Below are positions 26,915 to 36,944 of a stretch of DNA of 64,000 nucleotides, in pieces. The notes under the pieces were generated by a model that worked only from the letters and a program-made list of their open reading frames with translations, ran no database searches and had not been told where the DNA came from. Positions within the stretch are counted from its first letter, which is position 1. Every line of letters begins with the position of its first letter. The stretch covers positions 186,001 through 250,000 of the forward strand of contig JAJFJN010000038.1 in the NCBI GenBank assembly GCA_021773975.1, written 5' to 3'. This DNA is from Gammaproteobacteria bacterium. Its GTDB lineage: Bacteria; Pseudomonadota; Gammaproteobacteria; Chromatiales; Chromatiaceae. Made by a program: the position numbers and the translations under genes.

Positions 26915-28246
26915 TTAATTGCGCTGATTGAGAATCTCCAAACCCTTGAGCAGGTTGAGTGCTTCATTTAATTGATAATCACGCTCAGCCAGTGGTTTAT
27001 CCTTAGAACCATTGTCACTCTTTTTAGGGAGTGCTTTTTTACCATTCCCCTGGTCCAGATGACCTTCCAGGTTGGCTTCTTTCAGGTGATTCATCCCTGT
27101 TTCTTTTTTGGCAGCCACCTTTATATTTTCAAGCACAATATCCGGGGTGATGCCTTCAGCCTGAATGGATCGGCCAGAGGGAGTGTAGTAGCGCGCTGTT
27201 GTCAGTTTAATCGCCCGTTTCTCGGAGATGGGGATAACCGTCTGAACCGACCCTTTACCAAAGGTCTCTGAACCCATGATGATGGCGCGTTTTCGATCCT
27301 GCAAAGCACCCGCAACAATCTCACTGGCCGAGGCTGATCCACCATTGACCAATACCACGATGGGTGCGCCCTCCAACACATCATCCGGTGCTGCGTTGAA
27401 TTTAAGCTGAGAATCCTTAACCCGCCCTTCGGTATAGACAATCAGCCCATCTTCAAGAAAGGCATCACTAACCGCCACCGCACCGTTTAGTACGCCACCC
27501 GGGTTATTGCGCAGATCCAAAATCAATCCTTTCAGGGTGCCCCCACTCTCATCCTTTAAGCGTTGAATATTTTTCAGCATATCCTCGCTGGTGTGTGCCT
27601 GAAAGTGGGAGATACGAATATAGCCAAGTTTTTCCGCCAGCATGCGCCCTTTAACACTGCTGGTTTTGATAATGTCGCGAATAATTTCTATCTGAAAGGG
27701 TGCATTACTCCCTTCACGAACCACCATGATGACGATTTTACTGCCCGGCTTGCCACGCATGATCTTAACCGCATCATTGAGGCTCATACCTTTAACCGGC
27801 TTATCATCCAAACGAATAATCAGGTCACCCGCTTCAACGCCTGCTCGTTGTGCTGGGGTGTCATCAATAGGAGAGATAACCTTTACGAAGCCATTTTCCA
27901 TTCCCACTTCGATGCCTAAACCGCCAAATTCGCCTGTTGTGCCTACTCGTAACTCTTTAAATTCGTCATCACCTAAATAGGCCGAGTGCGGGTCAAGCCC
28001 CGCCAACATGCCACGAATAGCATGTTCCAACAGCACTCGGTCCTCCACCGGCTCAACGTAGTCACGCTTAATGCGGCCAAAGATTTCAGCAAAGGTGCGC
28101 AACTCTTCCAGAGGCATCTCAGAATCTGAGGTTGCAGGAGCTGCATCCTGGTTCTCTTCAGCCATCGCCACGCGATCTGGCAGAAAAGCCCCGCCAATCA
28201 TTAAACCCAGCATCAGTGCCAGAACAACTTTCAACCTTTGATTCAT
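26915..28246 (-). CDS. ctpA: S41 family C-terminal processing peptidase
   Basis: 443 residues. Signal peptide 1-29 (ending DRVAMA), PDZ domain around residues 95-180 (GGLGIEVGMENGFVKVI, AGVEAGDLIIRLDD), and the S41 catalytic core with NGGSASASEIVAGALQD (nucleophile serine near residue 306) and GSETFGKGSVQTVIPI (general-base lysine at 331). It cleaves periplasmic proteins from their C-termini. It sits between EnvC-like and deacetylase genes, an arrangement frequent in gammaproteobacteria. The Lys-rich segment around 390-425 is low complexity. Confidence 0.93.
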   Translation of the reverse strand: MNQRLKVVLALMLGLMIGGAFLPDRVAMAEENQDAAPATSDSEMPLEELRTFAEIFGRIKRDYVEPVEDRVLLEHAIRGMLAGLDPHSAYLGDDEFKELRVGTTGEFGGLGIEVGMENGFVKVISPIDDTPAQRAGVEAGDLIIRLDDKPVKGMSLNDAVKIMRGKPGSKIVIMVVREGSNAPFQIEIIRDIIKTSSVKGRMLAEKLGYIRISHFQAHTSEDMLKNIQRLKDESGGTLKGLILDLRNNPGGVLNGAVAVSDAFLEDGLIVYTEGRVKDSQLKFNAAPDDVLEGAPIVVLVNGGSASASEIVAGALQDRKRAIIMGSETFGKGSVQTVIPISEKRAIKLTTARYYTPSGRSIQAEGITPDIVLENIKVAAKKETGMNHLKEANLEGHLDQGNGKKALPKKSDNGSKDKPLAERDYQLNEALNLLKGLEILNQRN

Positions 28247-28327
28247 CTTTAAACCCAGATCCTGTTTAAATATTTAACTTAAATAGTATAGAACTCAGCA
28301 GCATAAGCTGATATTTAAAATTTTTCC

Positions 28328-29551
28328 TCAACTTTCTACCAACGCGCTCTTACCGCTAACCCTTAGAACCCCAGTCACTCTGTTACCTTTTATTTTTTTA
28401 CACCAGCGTTTGGGGTTAACTGGCTTACCTTTTTTACGAATACTAAAATAGACACCCGACTTTAGCCGCCCACCGCTGCTCCCGACCAAAGCAATCATCT
28501 CACCCGCCTCCACCCAGTCGCCCGCCTCTTTAAACAGGCTCTGATTGTGGCCATAAAGGCTCATGTAACCATTACCATGGTCAATAATCAGCAGCAGACC
28601 AAATCCTCGCAGCCACTCAGCAAAAGCAACGCGCCCATGGTGTACAGCCTTCACCTCTTGACCCTCCTGGCCGGCAATCACCACACCATCCCAACGCAGG
28701 CCGGCCCCTTTTGACGAACCAAAATGAGCAATGAGTTTCCCTTTTGATGGCCAGGGCAAACGCCCTTTCAAGCTGCGAAAAGCCTTATGCACCTCGGCTT
28801 CGGCTGGGGGTGGTGCTAGCTCCTGCTGTAACCGCAGCATAAGAGACTTCAGCTGATGTTCATTCTGCTTCAATCCACCCAGCTCTTGACCCTGACTGCT
28901 TATTTTTTCTGCAAGCGATTTAACCACCTCATAACGTGCCACCTGCGCCTTTTTTAACTCATCTTGCTGCTGCAGCTCTTTGGCCTGCAACTCTTCCAAC
29001 CTATTAGTCTCACTAATAAGGTCAGCCTCTGTCTCCTGTAGATTTTTTATCAGTCCTTGAATGAGTGCCAACTGCTCCATTCTGGCCTGATTAAAATAGT
29101 CGTAATAGGCCAGAACCCGGCTAATGGTGGCAGGATCCTGCTGATTAAGCAGGATCTTTATGCGTTCTTGCCGCCCCATGGCGTAGGCCGTGCGAATCTG
29201 CTGTGACAAAAGCGAGCGGTGGGTATCCAGCTCTTGCGCTTGTTTAGTCTGTTTTTTCTGCAACTGTTTAAGCTGCTGCTGTTGACGGCTCAAGCTGCTT
29301 GCCAGCACGCGTAAACGGCGTGCTAACTGACCAATTTTCTGCTCTACCACTTGTAGATTCTTATTCAGCTCCGTCTGCTGATTTTTCGATGACTCCAACT
29401 CTGATTGAAGATTACTGATACGTCCACGAACCTCTTTCAGCTTCTCCTGTTTAGTATCAAGCACTGTGGCTTGAGCACAGGTCATCATGCCAAACAGTAG
29501 TATGCCAGCGCCTTGTATCCGCAAAAAATGTACTCGGGGTGATTGGATCAT
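28328..29551 (-). CDS. envC: murein hydrolase activator EnvC-like (degenerate LytM/M23)
   Basis: 407 residues: signal peptide, a long coiled coil (about residues 35-245, rich in Gln, Leu and Lys) and a C-terminal M23/LytM domain. The zinc ligands of active M23 peptidases are lost: the HxxxD position reads GLRWDGVVIAG and the final HxH position reads SGVYFSIRKKG. That is the pattern of EnvC-type activators, which switch on amidases at the division septum rather than cutting peptidoglycan. Directly downstream of gpmI, as in E. coli. Confidence 0.9.
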   Translation of the reverse strand: MIQSPRVHFLRIQGAGILLFGMMTCAQATVLDTKQEKLKEVRGRISNLQSELESSKNQQTELNKNLQVVEQKIGQLARRLRVLASSLSRQQQQLKQLQKKQTKQAQELDTHRSLLSQQIRTAYAMGRQERIKILLNQQDPATISRVLAYYDYFNQARMEQLALIQGLIKNLQETEADLISETNRLEELQAKELQQQDELKKAQVARYEVVKSLAEKISSQGQELGGLKQNEHQLKSLMLRLQQELAPPPAEAEVHKAFRSLKGRLPWPSKGKLIAHFGSSKGAGLRWDGVVIAGQEGQEVKAVHHGRVAFAEWLRGFGLLLIIDHGNGYMSLYGHNQSLFKEAGDWVEAGEMIALVGSSGGRLKSGVYFSIRKKGKPVNPKRWCKKIKGNRVTGVLRVSGKSALVES

Positions 29552-29571
29552 AAATCGGTAAGTAGCTGTGT

Positions 29572-31116
29572 TTAGCTATGATCCACCAAGGGTCGCCCTT
29601 CCATCTCTGCGGGTTGATCCAAACCCAGTAGTTTCAACATCGTAGGGGAGAGATCACAGAGTGACCCCTGCTCTGCCAGCTCCGCAGCTGATCCAACATA
29701 GATCAGCGGCACAGGGTTATGGGTATGTGCCGTATGCGGTTGCCCACTCTCTGGATCTCGCATCTGCTCAACATTACCGTGATCTGCCGTTATCAACATC
29801 TGACCACCCACACCTTCAATAGCCGCAATAACTCGCCCCAGATTCCGGTCTATTGTCTCAACCGCCTTAACCGCTGCTGCATAAATACCCGTGTGTCCCA
29901 CCATATCTGGATTGGCCATATTGCAGATAATGACATCATATTGCCCACCTTCAATTGCCTCAATCAGCCTATCTGCAACCTCATCGGCACTCATCTCAGG
30001 TTGCAGGTCATAGGTTGCCACCTTGGGTGATGGCACCAAAATGCGATCTTCATTTTCAAACGGCTCTTCCCGTCCACCATTAAAGAAGAAGGTGACGTGG
30101 GCATATTTTTCAGTCTCAGCCAGACGCAGCTGCCGCAAACCATGCTTCGCGATAACCTCACCAAAGACGTTATGCAGATCATTGGGCGGAAAAACAACCG
30201 GCGTATCAAATGCCTGATTGTATTGAGTGAGGGTTACAAAGCTCGACAGCTTTGGTGTGACGTGCCGGTCAAAACCACTAAAATCAGATTCAATAAAGGC
30301 CTGGGTAATCTCGCGGGCACGATCTGAGCGGTAGTTCATGAAGATCACCGCATCGCCATCTTCAATCAATGCAGGTTTGTCATCAGCCCCCTGGATTCGA
30401 GTAGGCTCAACAAATTCATCGGTTTCACCCCGCTCATAGGCCTGATGCAAAGCAGTGATTGCATCAGCAGCTTTAAACTCCGCCTTGTCTTCAGTCATGA
30501 CAGCATAGCCTTTCTCAACACGCTCCCAGCGCTGATCCCGATCCATGGTGTAGTAACGCCCTGTAATGCTGGCAATACGCCCAACTCCCTGATCAGCAAA
30601 CACCTTATTCATCGCCTGCAATGAAGGCTCTGCACTTTTTGGTGGCACATCCCGACCATCCAATAAGGCATGCATGTAGATTTTTGTAGCTCCCCTTTTC
30701 GCCGCCATTCGCGCCATGGCATGAATGTGCTCTTCATGGCTGTGCACCCCACCTGGCGATAACAATCCCATGATATGCACTGCTTTGCCATTGGTGACAG
30801 CACGATCTACCGCTTGTGTCAGGGTAGGGTTGGAATAGAAATCACCCGAATCAATGGATCGACCAATACGAGAAAGCTCCTGATAGACCACCCGGCCTGC
30901 CCCTAAATTGAGATGTCCAACCTCTGAGTTGCCCATCTGCCCATCCGGTAAGCCAACGGCCTCACCCGAGGTACTAATCAAAGTATGAGGGTACTGTTGC
31001 CAGAGCCGATCCCATACAGGCGTCTGCGCACCATGAATGGCGTTATCATCACCGCCTTCCCTATATCCCCAACCATCCAGAATTAGCAGTACAACGGGTT
31101 TGACTTTGTCTATCAT
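29572..31116 (-). CDS. gpmI: 2,3-bisphosphoglycerate-independent phosphoglycerate mutase
   Basis: 514 residues. [20 protein letters not shown] (metal site), [16 protein letters not shown] (phosphorylated serine), [39 protein letters not shown] and [13 protein letters not shown] are the family's metal- and substrate-binding blocks. It interconverts 3- and 2-phosphoglycerate in glycolysis using manganese. Gene pair gpmI-envC is conserved with E. coli. Confidence 0.96.
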   Translation of the reverse strand: MIDKVKPVVLLILDGWGYREGGDDNAIHGAQTPVWDRLWQQYPHTLISTSGEAVGLPDGQMGNSEVGHLNLGAGRVVYQELSRIGRSIDSGDFYSNPTLTQAVDRAVTNGKAVHIMGLLSPGGVHSHEEHIHAMARMAAKRGATKIYMHALLDGRDVPPKSAEPSLQAMNKVFADQGVGRIASITGRYYTMDRDQRWERVEKGYAVMTEDKAEFKAADAITALHQAYERGETDEFVEPTRIQGADDKPALIEDGDAVIFMNYRSDRAREITQAFIESDFSGFDRHVTPKLSSFVTLTQYNQAFDTPVVFPPNDLHNVFGEVIAKHGLRQLRLAETEKYAHVTFFFNGGREEPFENEDRILVPSPKVATYDLQPEMSADEVADRLIEAIEGGQYDVIICNMANPDMVGHTGIYAAAVKAVETIDRNLGRVIAAIEGVGGQMLITADHGNVEQMRDPESGQPHTAHTHNPVPLIYVGSAAELAEQGSLCDLSPTMLKLLGLDQPAEMEGRPLVDHS

Positions 31117-31291
31117 CAGTTTTTATCTTCGTAATTGGTCATCGGACTATTGAATCATGCCGCCCAAACTCTGGCAAAGCTATTCCTTATAATCCTGAGA
31201 AAACAGGTAAAGGTTCTCAACCCTTACCTAAACAGAGTATTATTCTATGCTGTTTTGCTAATGTAGCAGTCACTAGAACCAAAATGCATCC

Positions 31292-31597
31292 ATGAAACCA
31301 CCCATAATAAATGATGATGACATTGCCCGCGCCTCACTCTCCCTTAAAGCGATGTCTCATCCTCTACGGCTAAAAATCCTGTGCGTACTGGGCAATGCTG
31401 AAATCAGCGTCCAGGATATCGTTGATCATGTTGGCACTTCGCAAAGCAATATATCCCAACATCTTGCCATTCTGCGGGACAAGGGTATCCTAGCGTGCCG
31501 AAAAGATGCCAACCGCGTCTATTACCGGATCAGCGACAATCGCACATTACGTCTTATCAAGATGATGCGAGAGATTTTTTGTTCCCAGGATCACTAA
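31292..31597 (+). CDS. ArsR-family winged-helix transcriptional regulator
   Basis: 101 residues. LSLKAMSHPLRLKILCVLGN, ISVQDIVDHVGTSQSNISQH (recognition helix) and LAILRDKGILACRKDANRVY (wing) are standard for ArsR/SmtB repressors. The metal-binding ELCVCDL motif is absent, so it probably does not sense arsenic or cadmium; two cysteines (residues ~30 and ~70) could serve redox sensing. Divergent from gpmI across 175 bases and 74 bases before the rhodanese gene, which is its most likely operon partner. Confidence 0.88.
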   Translation: MKPPIINDDDIARASLSLKAMSHPLRLKILCVLGNAEISVQDIVDHVGTSQSNISQHLAILRDKGILACRKDANRVYYRISDNRTLRLIKMMREIFCSQDH

Positions 31598-31671
31598 CCT
31601 TAATGGAATGGTACAGAAGATAACTTCTACACCGTGACCCCGGATTTTATACCAATCAGGCACTATGAAAA

Positions 31672-32106
31672 ATGGCACAATTTAACGAATTTGTTAGTAA
31701 CAACTTTCCACTCTTCCTCGGTTTAGCTGTTGTGCTGGGGCTGCTGGCACAGAACCTCTGGGCAAGCCTCACCAATAAAACCGCTATCGACCCAGCGCGC
31801 CTCACAGAATTGATTAACCGAGAAGATGCTCTGGTCGTCGACGTTCGCGCCATGGCAGATTATGCAAAAGGCCATATCATTAATGCCATTAACATCCCCA
31901 GCAACGGTTTTAAAGATCAGCTCCACCAGCTAAAAAATAAAGAACAACCCATCATTGTTACCTGCAACACCGGTTCAACATCCAGTAGCATCTGCAAACT
32001 ATTGCGTGCAAATGACTTTGAAAACGTCTACGAACTAAAAGGCGGCATGGCAACATGGATCAGCGTTAATCTGCCTCTGAGTAAAAATAAAAATAAAAAA
32101 AGCTAG
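31672..32106 (+). CDS. yibN: membrane-anchored rhodanese-like protein (YibN-like)
   Basis: 144 residues. One N-terminal membrane helix (FPLFLGLAVVLGLLAQNLWA), then a rhodanese domain: ALVVDVRAMADYAKGHIINA, and an active-site loop IIVTCNTGSTSSSICKLLRA with the catalytic cysteine kept, ending GGMATWISVNLPL. In E. coli yibN lies between gpmI and grxC-secB-gpsA; here the order is the same except that no grxC is present. Sulfur-transfer activity is likely but the acceptor is unknown. Confidence 0.88.
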   Translation: MAQFNEFVSNNFPLFLGLAVVLGLLAQNLWASLTNKTAIDPARLTELINREDALVVDVRAMADYAKGHIINAINIPSNGFKDQLHQLKNKEQPIIVTCNTGSTSSSICKLLRANDFENVYELKGGMATWISVNLPLSKNKNKKS

Positions 32107-32208
32107 CCAGCATCTTTTAAGATCTAGCCAAAATGATTTTTCCACCGTAGATTCTCTCTAGCCCTACAGACTCCTAAAAATCTATAAACCTGACAACTGG
32201 ACCCTAAA

Positions 32209-32697
32209 ATGACTGATAACAAAAAAGAGCAAACAGCAGCGACCCCACGCGAGTTTGCGATACAGCGCATCTACACCAAAGATATCTCCTACGAAACACC
32301 CAATGCCCCTCAAATCTTTAACAGCGAGTGGAAACCCGAATCCAACCTCAACCTTAATAGCGAAGCCAAACAGATAGGTGAAGATAGCTATGAGGTTGTC
32401 CTCTCTGTCACTGTTACCACCAAGGTTGACGGCAAGGTAGCCTTCCTGGTTGAGGCGCAGCAGGCTGGCATCTTCAGACTCGTGGGCTTTCCAGATGAGG
32501 AGAAGGGACACATGCTGGGCAGCTACTGCCCCAACACCCTGTTCCCCTATCTGCGTGAAGTGGTCTCTGATCTGGTCATGAAAGGCAGCTTCCCTCAGCT
32601 TGTGCTTACACCTGTTAATTTTGATGCGCTCTATGCCCAACATCTGGCTGAAAAAAGCGCCAAAGAGAAGACTGATAGCAAAGCTACAACACACTAG
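32209..32697 (+). CDS. secB: protein-export chaperone SecB
   Basis: 162 residues. FAIQRIYTKDISYETPNAPQ at the N-terminus, SYEVVLSVTVTTKVDGKVAF, and the hallmark CPNTLFPYLREVVSDLV with GSFPQLVLTPVNFDALY. SecB tetramers hold preproteins unfolded and hand them to SecA. Followed 21 bases later by gpsA, an order conserved from E. coli. Confidence 0.97.
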   Translation: MTDNKKEQTAATPREFAIQRIYTKDISYETPNAPQIFNSEWKPESNLNLNSEAKQIGEDSYEVVLSVTVTTKVDGKVAFLVEAQQAGIFRLVGFPDEEKGHMLGSYCPNTLFPYLREVVSDLVMKGSFPQLVLTPVNFDALYAQHLAEKSAKEKTDSKATTH

Positions 32698-32718
32698 CCA
32701 TAACTGAGACTCTCCACT

Positions 32719-33720
32719 ATGTCGCCAACAACAACCATCGCAGTACTGGGCGCAGGTTCCTGGGGCACTGCCCTGGCCATCCTGCTCAGCCGCAATGGCA
32801 ACAACGTGCGACTTTGGGGACACCTCAAAGCAGAGATAGAGCCACTGCAACAAGATCGGGAGAACCGGCAATATCTACCGGGCATCCCACTACCTGAGCT
32901 ACTGCAGCCGGTTTCTGACCTGGCTGAAGCGGTAACAGGTGCTGACCAGCTGCTGGTCGTGGTTCCCAGCCACGCCTTCCGCCAGGCACTGGAGGCCGTC
33001 AAGCCACTGATCGCCACAGATACCCCGGTCAGCTGGGCCACTAAAGGGCTTGAGCCAAAAACCCGCAAGCTGCTGCATCAGGTCACACTCGAAGTATTAG
33101 GTGAACGGCCCATCGCTGTAGTCTCAGGCCCAACCTTTGCCATGGAGGTAGCCGCCGGCCTGCCAACCGCTATCACCGTAGCTTCACCTTCAGCTGAGCA
33201 TGCCCAACGCTTTGCTGGTTATCTCAACTCCGACTGCTTTCGTGCCTATACCAGTGATGACATCATCGGCGTACAGATTGGTGGCGGTGCCAAAAATGTG
33301 CTCGCCATCGCCGCTGGCATTGCCGATGGTCTTGGCTTTGGTGCCAACACCCGTGCAGCCCTCATCACCCGTGGATTGGCTGAGATCATGCGATTGGGAC
33401 AAGCGGTCGGTGGCAAGCCTGAGACCTTCATGGGACTGGCTGGGCTGGGCGATCTGGCACTCACCTGCACCGATAACCAGTCACGCAACCGGCGCATGGG
33501 ATTGGCGCTAGCCAAGGGGTTGACCATCGAACAGGCGCGCAAAGAGATTGGGCAAGAGGTAGAGGGAGTCGGCACCGCCCAGGAGGTTTTCGACAAAGCC
33601 AATGAATTGGGTGTAGAGATGCCGATCACCGAGCAGGTCTACCGGATACTCTACGAAGGGTTAGATCCGAAAGAGGCCGTGCATCGACTATTGGCCAGAG
33701 ACATCAAGGCAGAATACTAA
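32719..33720 (+). CDS. gpsA: NAD(P)H-dependent glycerol-3-phosphate dehydrogenase
   Basis: 333 residues. [20 protein letters not shown] (dinucleotide-binding), [55 protein letters not shown] (catalytic lysine) and [19 protein letters not shown] are all present. It makes sn-glycerol-3-phosphate for phospholipid synthesis. Its last four bases overlap the end of trmL on the other strand. Confidence 0.97.
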   Translation: MSPTTTIAVLGAGSWGTALAILLSRNGNNVRLWGHLKAEIEPLQQDRENRQYLPGIPLPELLQPVSDLAEAVTGADQLLVVVPSHAFRQALEAVKPLIATDTPVSWATKGLEPKTRKLLHQVTLEVLGERPIAVVSGPTFAMEVAAGLPTAITVASPSAEHAQRFAGYLNSDCFRAYTSDDIIGVQIGGGAKNVLAIAAGIADGLGFGANTRAALITRGLAEIMRLGQAVGGKPETFMGLAGLGDLALTCTDNQSRNRRMGLALAKGLTIEQARKEIGQEVEGVGTAQEVFDKANELGVEMPITEQVYRILYEGLDPKEAVHRLLARDIKAEY

Positions 33721-34181
33721 CTGCCACCGGCAAACCCCTGTTGTCGCCAGGCTTCATAAAGAATGACAGCCGCAGCATTCGACAGATTCATACTTCGGTT
33801 TTCCGGCAGCATCGGGATGCGAATCAGCTGTTCAGGCGGCAACTCATCCAATAGGGATTGCGGCAGTCCCCGCGTCTCTGGCCCAAATAACAAGGCGTCC
33901 CCCGCTTCATAGGCAGCATCCGTGTAGTATTGGCTAGCCCGCGTGGTGCAGGCAAAGAGACGAGCTGGCTGGCACGCCGACATAAAGGCCGCCATGCTTT
34001 TGTGCTCTTGCACCCCCACCCATTCACGGTAATCCAGCCCGGCACGGCGCAGGCGTTTATCATCCAAAGTAAAACCTAATGGATGAATTAAATGCAAAGT
34101 GCTGCCAGTATTGGCGCACAGGCGTATGATATTACCCGTATTGGGTGGTATCTCCGGCTCAAACAGAACAATATGAAACAT
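33717..34181 (-). CDS. trmL: tRNA (cytidine(34)-2'-O)-methyltransferase
   Basis: 154 residues, SPOUT knot methyltransferase. [51 protein letters not shown] and [20 protein letters not shown] are the three SPOUT motifs in TrmL form. It 2'-O-methylates the wobble base of leucine tRNAs. Converges on gpsA with a 4-base overlap, and its ATG lies only 11 bases from the ATG of the divergent pyrD-like gene. Confidence 0.94.
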   Translation of the reverse strand: MFHIVLFEPEIPPNTGNIIRLCANTGSTLHLIHPLGFTLDDKRLRRAGLDYREWVGVQEHKSMAAFMSACQPARLFACTTRASQYYTDAAYEAGDALLFGPETRGLPQSLLDELPPEQLIRIPMLPENRSMNLSNAAAVILYEAWRQQGFAGGS

Positions 34182-34192
34182 AGGTCTATCTC

Positions 34193-35140
34193 ATGGCATC
34201 AAATTCAGACACATCCTTGGCCGTAGATTTCTGCGGGCTCCATTTCAACACCCCCCTGGTACTGCTCTCAGGCTGTGTCGGCTTTGGCGAAGAGTATACG
34301 CGGGTGAAGGGCTTTTCCAACCGCGATGCGGGGGCCATCTGCCTAAAAGGTACTACCGGAGAGGCTCGCCCTGGCAATCCACCCCATCGCGTCTATGAAA
34401 CACCCAACGGGATGCTAAATGCCATTGGTCTGCAAAACCCTGGTGTCGCCAAGGTAGTGGATGAGATCCTGCCACAACTTGATTTTGAAGAGACTCGCTT
34501 CATCGCCAATGTCTCTGGCTCCAGTATCGAAGAGTATCAAGCGGTTACCGAACGATTCAACGACTCCCCTATTGATGCCATCGAGATCAACATCTCCTGC
34601 CCCAATGTGAAAGAGGGCGGTGTTACCTTTGGCAATGACCCTGCCATGTCAGCCAAGGTGGTAGCCGCCTGCCGCAAGATGACCAACAAACCGCTGATTA
34701 TCAAACTCTCGCCCAACCAGACCGACATCGCCACCAACGCCAAAGGCTGCATTGAAGCGGGGGCAGATGCCTTCTCAGTGATCAACACCCTGATGGGCAT
34801 GGCTATCGACATCGAAAGCCGCACCCCCATCATCGGCAACAACCAAGGCGGCCTCTCTGGTCCAGCCATCAAACCTGTGGCGCTGCTCAAAGTGCATCAG
34901 GTCTATCAGGTCTGCCGTGACCACGGCATTCCCATCATCGGCCAGGGCGGCATCTGCAATGCTGAAGATGCTATTGAATTCCTAATCGCTGGAGCCACCG
35001 CCGTCGGCATCGGCACGGCGCTGTTCTACGATCCGCTGGTATGCCAAAAGATCAATCAAGGCATTCAAGAGTATCTGGCACGGCACGAACTGCAGTCTGT
35101 CGCTCAGCTCACCGGCACACTGCAGTTGCACAGTCGTTAG
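34193..35140 (+). CDS. pyrD: dihydroorotate dehydrogenase, class 1B-like
   Basis: 315 residues. VDFCGLHFNTPLVLLSGCVG, ICLKGTTGEARPGNPPHRVY, NAIGLQNPGV, INISCPNVKEGG (class 1 catalytic cysteine), IKLSPNQTDI, GGLSGPAIKPVALLKVHQVY and IGQGGICNAEDAIEFL (FMN phosphate site). The cysteine instead of serine and lack of an N-terminal membrane helix mark class 1B, which normally pairs with PyrK for NAD+; no pyrK is in the window. Gammaproteobacteria more often use class 2 quinone-linked PyrD, so this may be a paralogue. Start codon 11 bases from that of trmL. Confidence 0.85.
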   Translation: MASNSDTSLAVDFCGLHFNTPLVLLSGCVGFGEEYTRVKGFSNRDAGAICLKGTTGEARPGNPPHRVYETPNGMLNAIGLQNPGVAKVVDEILPQLDFEETRFIANVSGSSIEEYQAVTERFNDSPIDAIEINISCPNVKEGGVTFGNDPAMSAKVVAACRKMTNKPLIIKLSPNQTDIATNAKGCIEAGADAFSVINTLMGMAIDIESRTPIIGNNQGGLSGPAIKPVALLKVHQVYQVCRDHGIPIIGQGGICNAEDAIEFLIAGATAVGIGTALFYDPLVCQKINQGIQEYLARHELQSVAQLTGTLQLHSR

Positions 35141-35201
35141 AGCTCAAAGCATAGATACCCGAACCATAAAACAATTAGCAGCAGACCCTTGAGACACTGA
35201 A

Positions 35202-36047
35202 ATGATCAGCATTGGTACGAATCACACATTAGAAGTAGTGAAAACAGTCCCTTTTGGTTTCTATTTGGATGCCGGTGACCTTGACGAGGTATTGTTACCA
35301 CGCAAGCAAGCACCAAAAGGTCTGTCCGTAGGCGATTATATCGATGTATTCCTTTATCTGGATTCTGAAGATAGACCTATAGCCACAACAAAAACCCCAA
35401 AAGCCCGCGTAGGGGAATTCGCCTATCTCAAGGTATTGGCTCTCACTGATGTGGGGGCTTTTTTAGACTGGGGGCTGGATAAAGATCTGTTAGTCCCTTT
35501 TGGTGAGCAACACAGACCCATGGAAGTTGAACACGCTTATTTGGTCTATTTATATCTGGATAAGGTTGATGGCCGGATTACTGCATCATCCAAAGTCGAC
35601 AAGTTTCTTGATTATGAAAGAGCACATGATTTTAAACCTCGACAAGCGGTTAGTTTAATTATCGCCAACAGCACCGATCTCGGTTACAAAGCGATTATTA
35701 ACCACAGCCACTGGGGCATGTTATACAAAGATGAGGTGCATCAACGTTTAAGTTTTGGCCAGAACAAAAAGGGATTTATTAAACATATCCGCCCTGATGG
35801 AAGGATTGACCTCAGCCTCCAAGGCGGCCAGGAGACGCGCGACAAATATGCCAAAATTATTTTGATCTATTTAAAGCAAAAAAATGGATTTGCTCCCGTA
35901 CATGACAAATCTGACCCTCAACTCATTGCAGATCTCTTTGGCATGAGTAAAGGAGCCTTTAAAAAAGCCATTGGTGGTTTGTACAAAGAAAGAATTATCA
36001 CCATCGAAAAAGATGGCATTCGTTTGGTTGAAAAAAATACCCAATGA
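35202..36047 (+). CDS. S1-domain RNA-binding protein, CvfB-like
   Basis: 281 residues. Tandem S1-like barrels: HTLEVVKTVPFGFYLDAGDL, then GEFAYLKVLALTDVGAFLDW, and a third LGYKAIINHSHWGMLYKDEV. The C-terminal winged helix reads LFGMSKGAFKKAIGGLYKER. This is the CvfB/YitL layout (S1-S1-S1-wHTH). Family members bind RNA and influence virulence or translation in Gram-positive bacteria; role in Gram-negatives is poorly known. Stands alone between pyrD and lgt. Confidence 0.88.
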   Translation: MISIGTNHTLEVVKTVPFGFYLDAGDLDEVLLPRKQAPKGLSVGDYIDVFLYLDSEDRPIATTKTPKARVGEFAYLKVLALTDVGAFLDWGLDKDLLVPFGEQHRPMEVEHAYLVYLYLDKVDGRITASSKVDKFLDYERAHDFKPRQAVSLIIANSTDLGYKAIINHSHWGMLYKDEVHQRLSFGQNKKGFIKHIRPDGRIDLSLQGGQETRDKYAKIILIYLKQKNGFAPVHDKSDPQLIADLFGMSKGAFKKAIGGLYKERIITIEKDGIRLVEKNTQ

Positions 36048-36102
36048 TACTTTTTGAACAGCGTTCCTCCGCACATCCTTTTTTGCTTTAAAATCTCAAC
36101 CC

Positions 36103-36942
36103 ATGTTGACCTATCCTGATATTGATCCTGTTCTTGTTGCCTTGGGCCCACTTAAGGTTCATTGGTATGGCCTGATGTACCTAACCGCCTTTGCCAGTGC
36201 TTGGGGTTTGGGCAGATTGCGCGCTGCACGCCCCAACTCAGGGTGGAAGCTGGAAGCTGTGGACGATATGCTTTTTTACGGTGCACTTGGTGTCGTACTA
36301 GGCGGGCGTATTGGTTATGTGCTGTTTTATGACTTCTCCCGTTTTCTTGATGATCCACTAATTCTAATCGCTGTCTGGAAAGGCGGAATGTCTTTTCATG
36401 GCGGATTTTTGGGTGTTTTGGTTGCCATGTGGTTTTTTGCCCGTCGCCAAAAGATGACCTTTTTCCAGATGATGGATTTTGTTGCCCCACTGGTCCCTAT
36501 TGGTCTGGGTGCCGGACGTATGGGCAACTTTATCAATGGTGAGCTGTGGGGTGCTCCCAGCAATGTGCCTTGGGCAATGCGCGTACCTTGCAATGAATTT
36601 GTTGAACTGTGCGCCTATAAATTGCATCTGCCATTCGGGACTGAATTTACACCACCCCTGCACCCCAATCAGCTTTATGAAGTAGCGTTGGAAGGAGTGG
36701 CACTGTTTCTTCTGCTATGGATCTTTTCTGCCAAACCCCGCCCCGTAATGGCCGTCTCTGCGCTGTTTCTACTGGGGTATGGCATCTTTCGATTTGGCGT
36801 TGAGTTTGTGCGGATGCCCGATGCACACCTAGGGTATCTGGCCTTTAACTGGGTGACGATGGGGCAGGTGCTCTCTTTACCGATGATTATTGGTGGCATT
36901 GTTCTATTTGTTTTAGCCTATCGAAAAAAAGAGGCCGTTTAG
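36103..36942 (+). CDS. lgt: prolipoprotein diacylglyceryl transferase
   Basis: 279 residues, seven membrane helices. Motifs: [50 protein letters not shown] (catalytic histidine region), [15 protein letters not shown] (signature) and [12 protein letters not shown]. It transfers diacylglyceryl from phosphatidylglycerol to the lipobox cysteine of prolipoproteins; several lipoprotein substrates are encoded in this window. Two bases before thyA, the usual lgt-thyA operon. Confidence 0.97.
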   Translation: MLTYPDIDPVLVALGPLKVHWYGLMYLTAFASAWGLGRLRAARPNSGWKLEAVDDMLFYGALGVVLGGRIGYVLFYDFSRFLDDPLILIAVWKGGMSFHGGFLGVLVAMWFFARRQKMTFFQMMDFVAPLVPIGLGAGRMGNFINGELWGAPSNVPWAMRVPCNEFVELCAYKLHLPFGTEFTPPLHPNQLYEVALEGVALFLLLWIFSAKPRPVMAVSALFLLGYGIFRFGVEFVRMPDAHLGYLAFNWVTMGQVLSLPMIIGGIVLFVLAYRKKEAV

Positions 36943-36944
36943 TT

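Noticed and set aside
32182-32871. Open frame of 229 codons on the minus strand across secB and the gpsA start
   Set aside because: It lies opposite two certain genes with clear family motifs; its translation has no recognisable domain.
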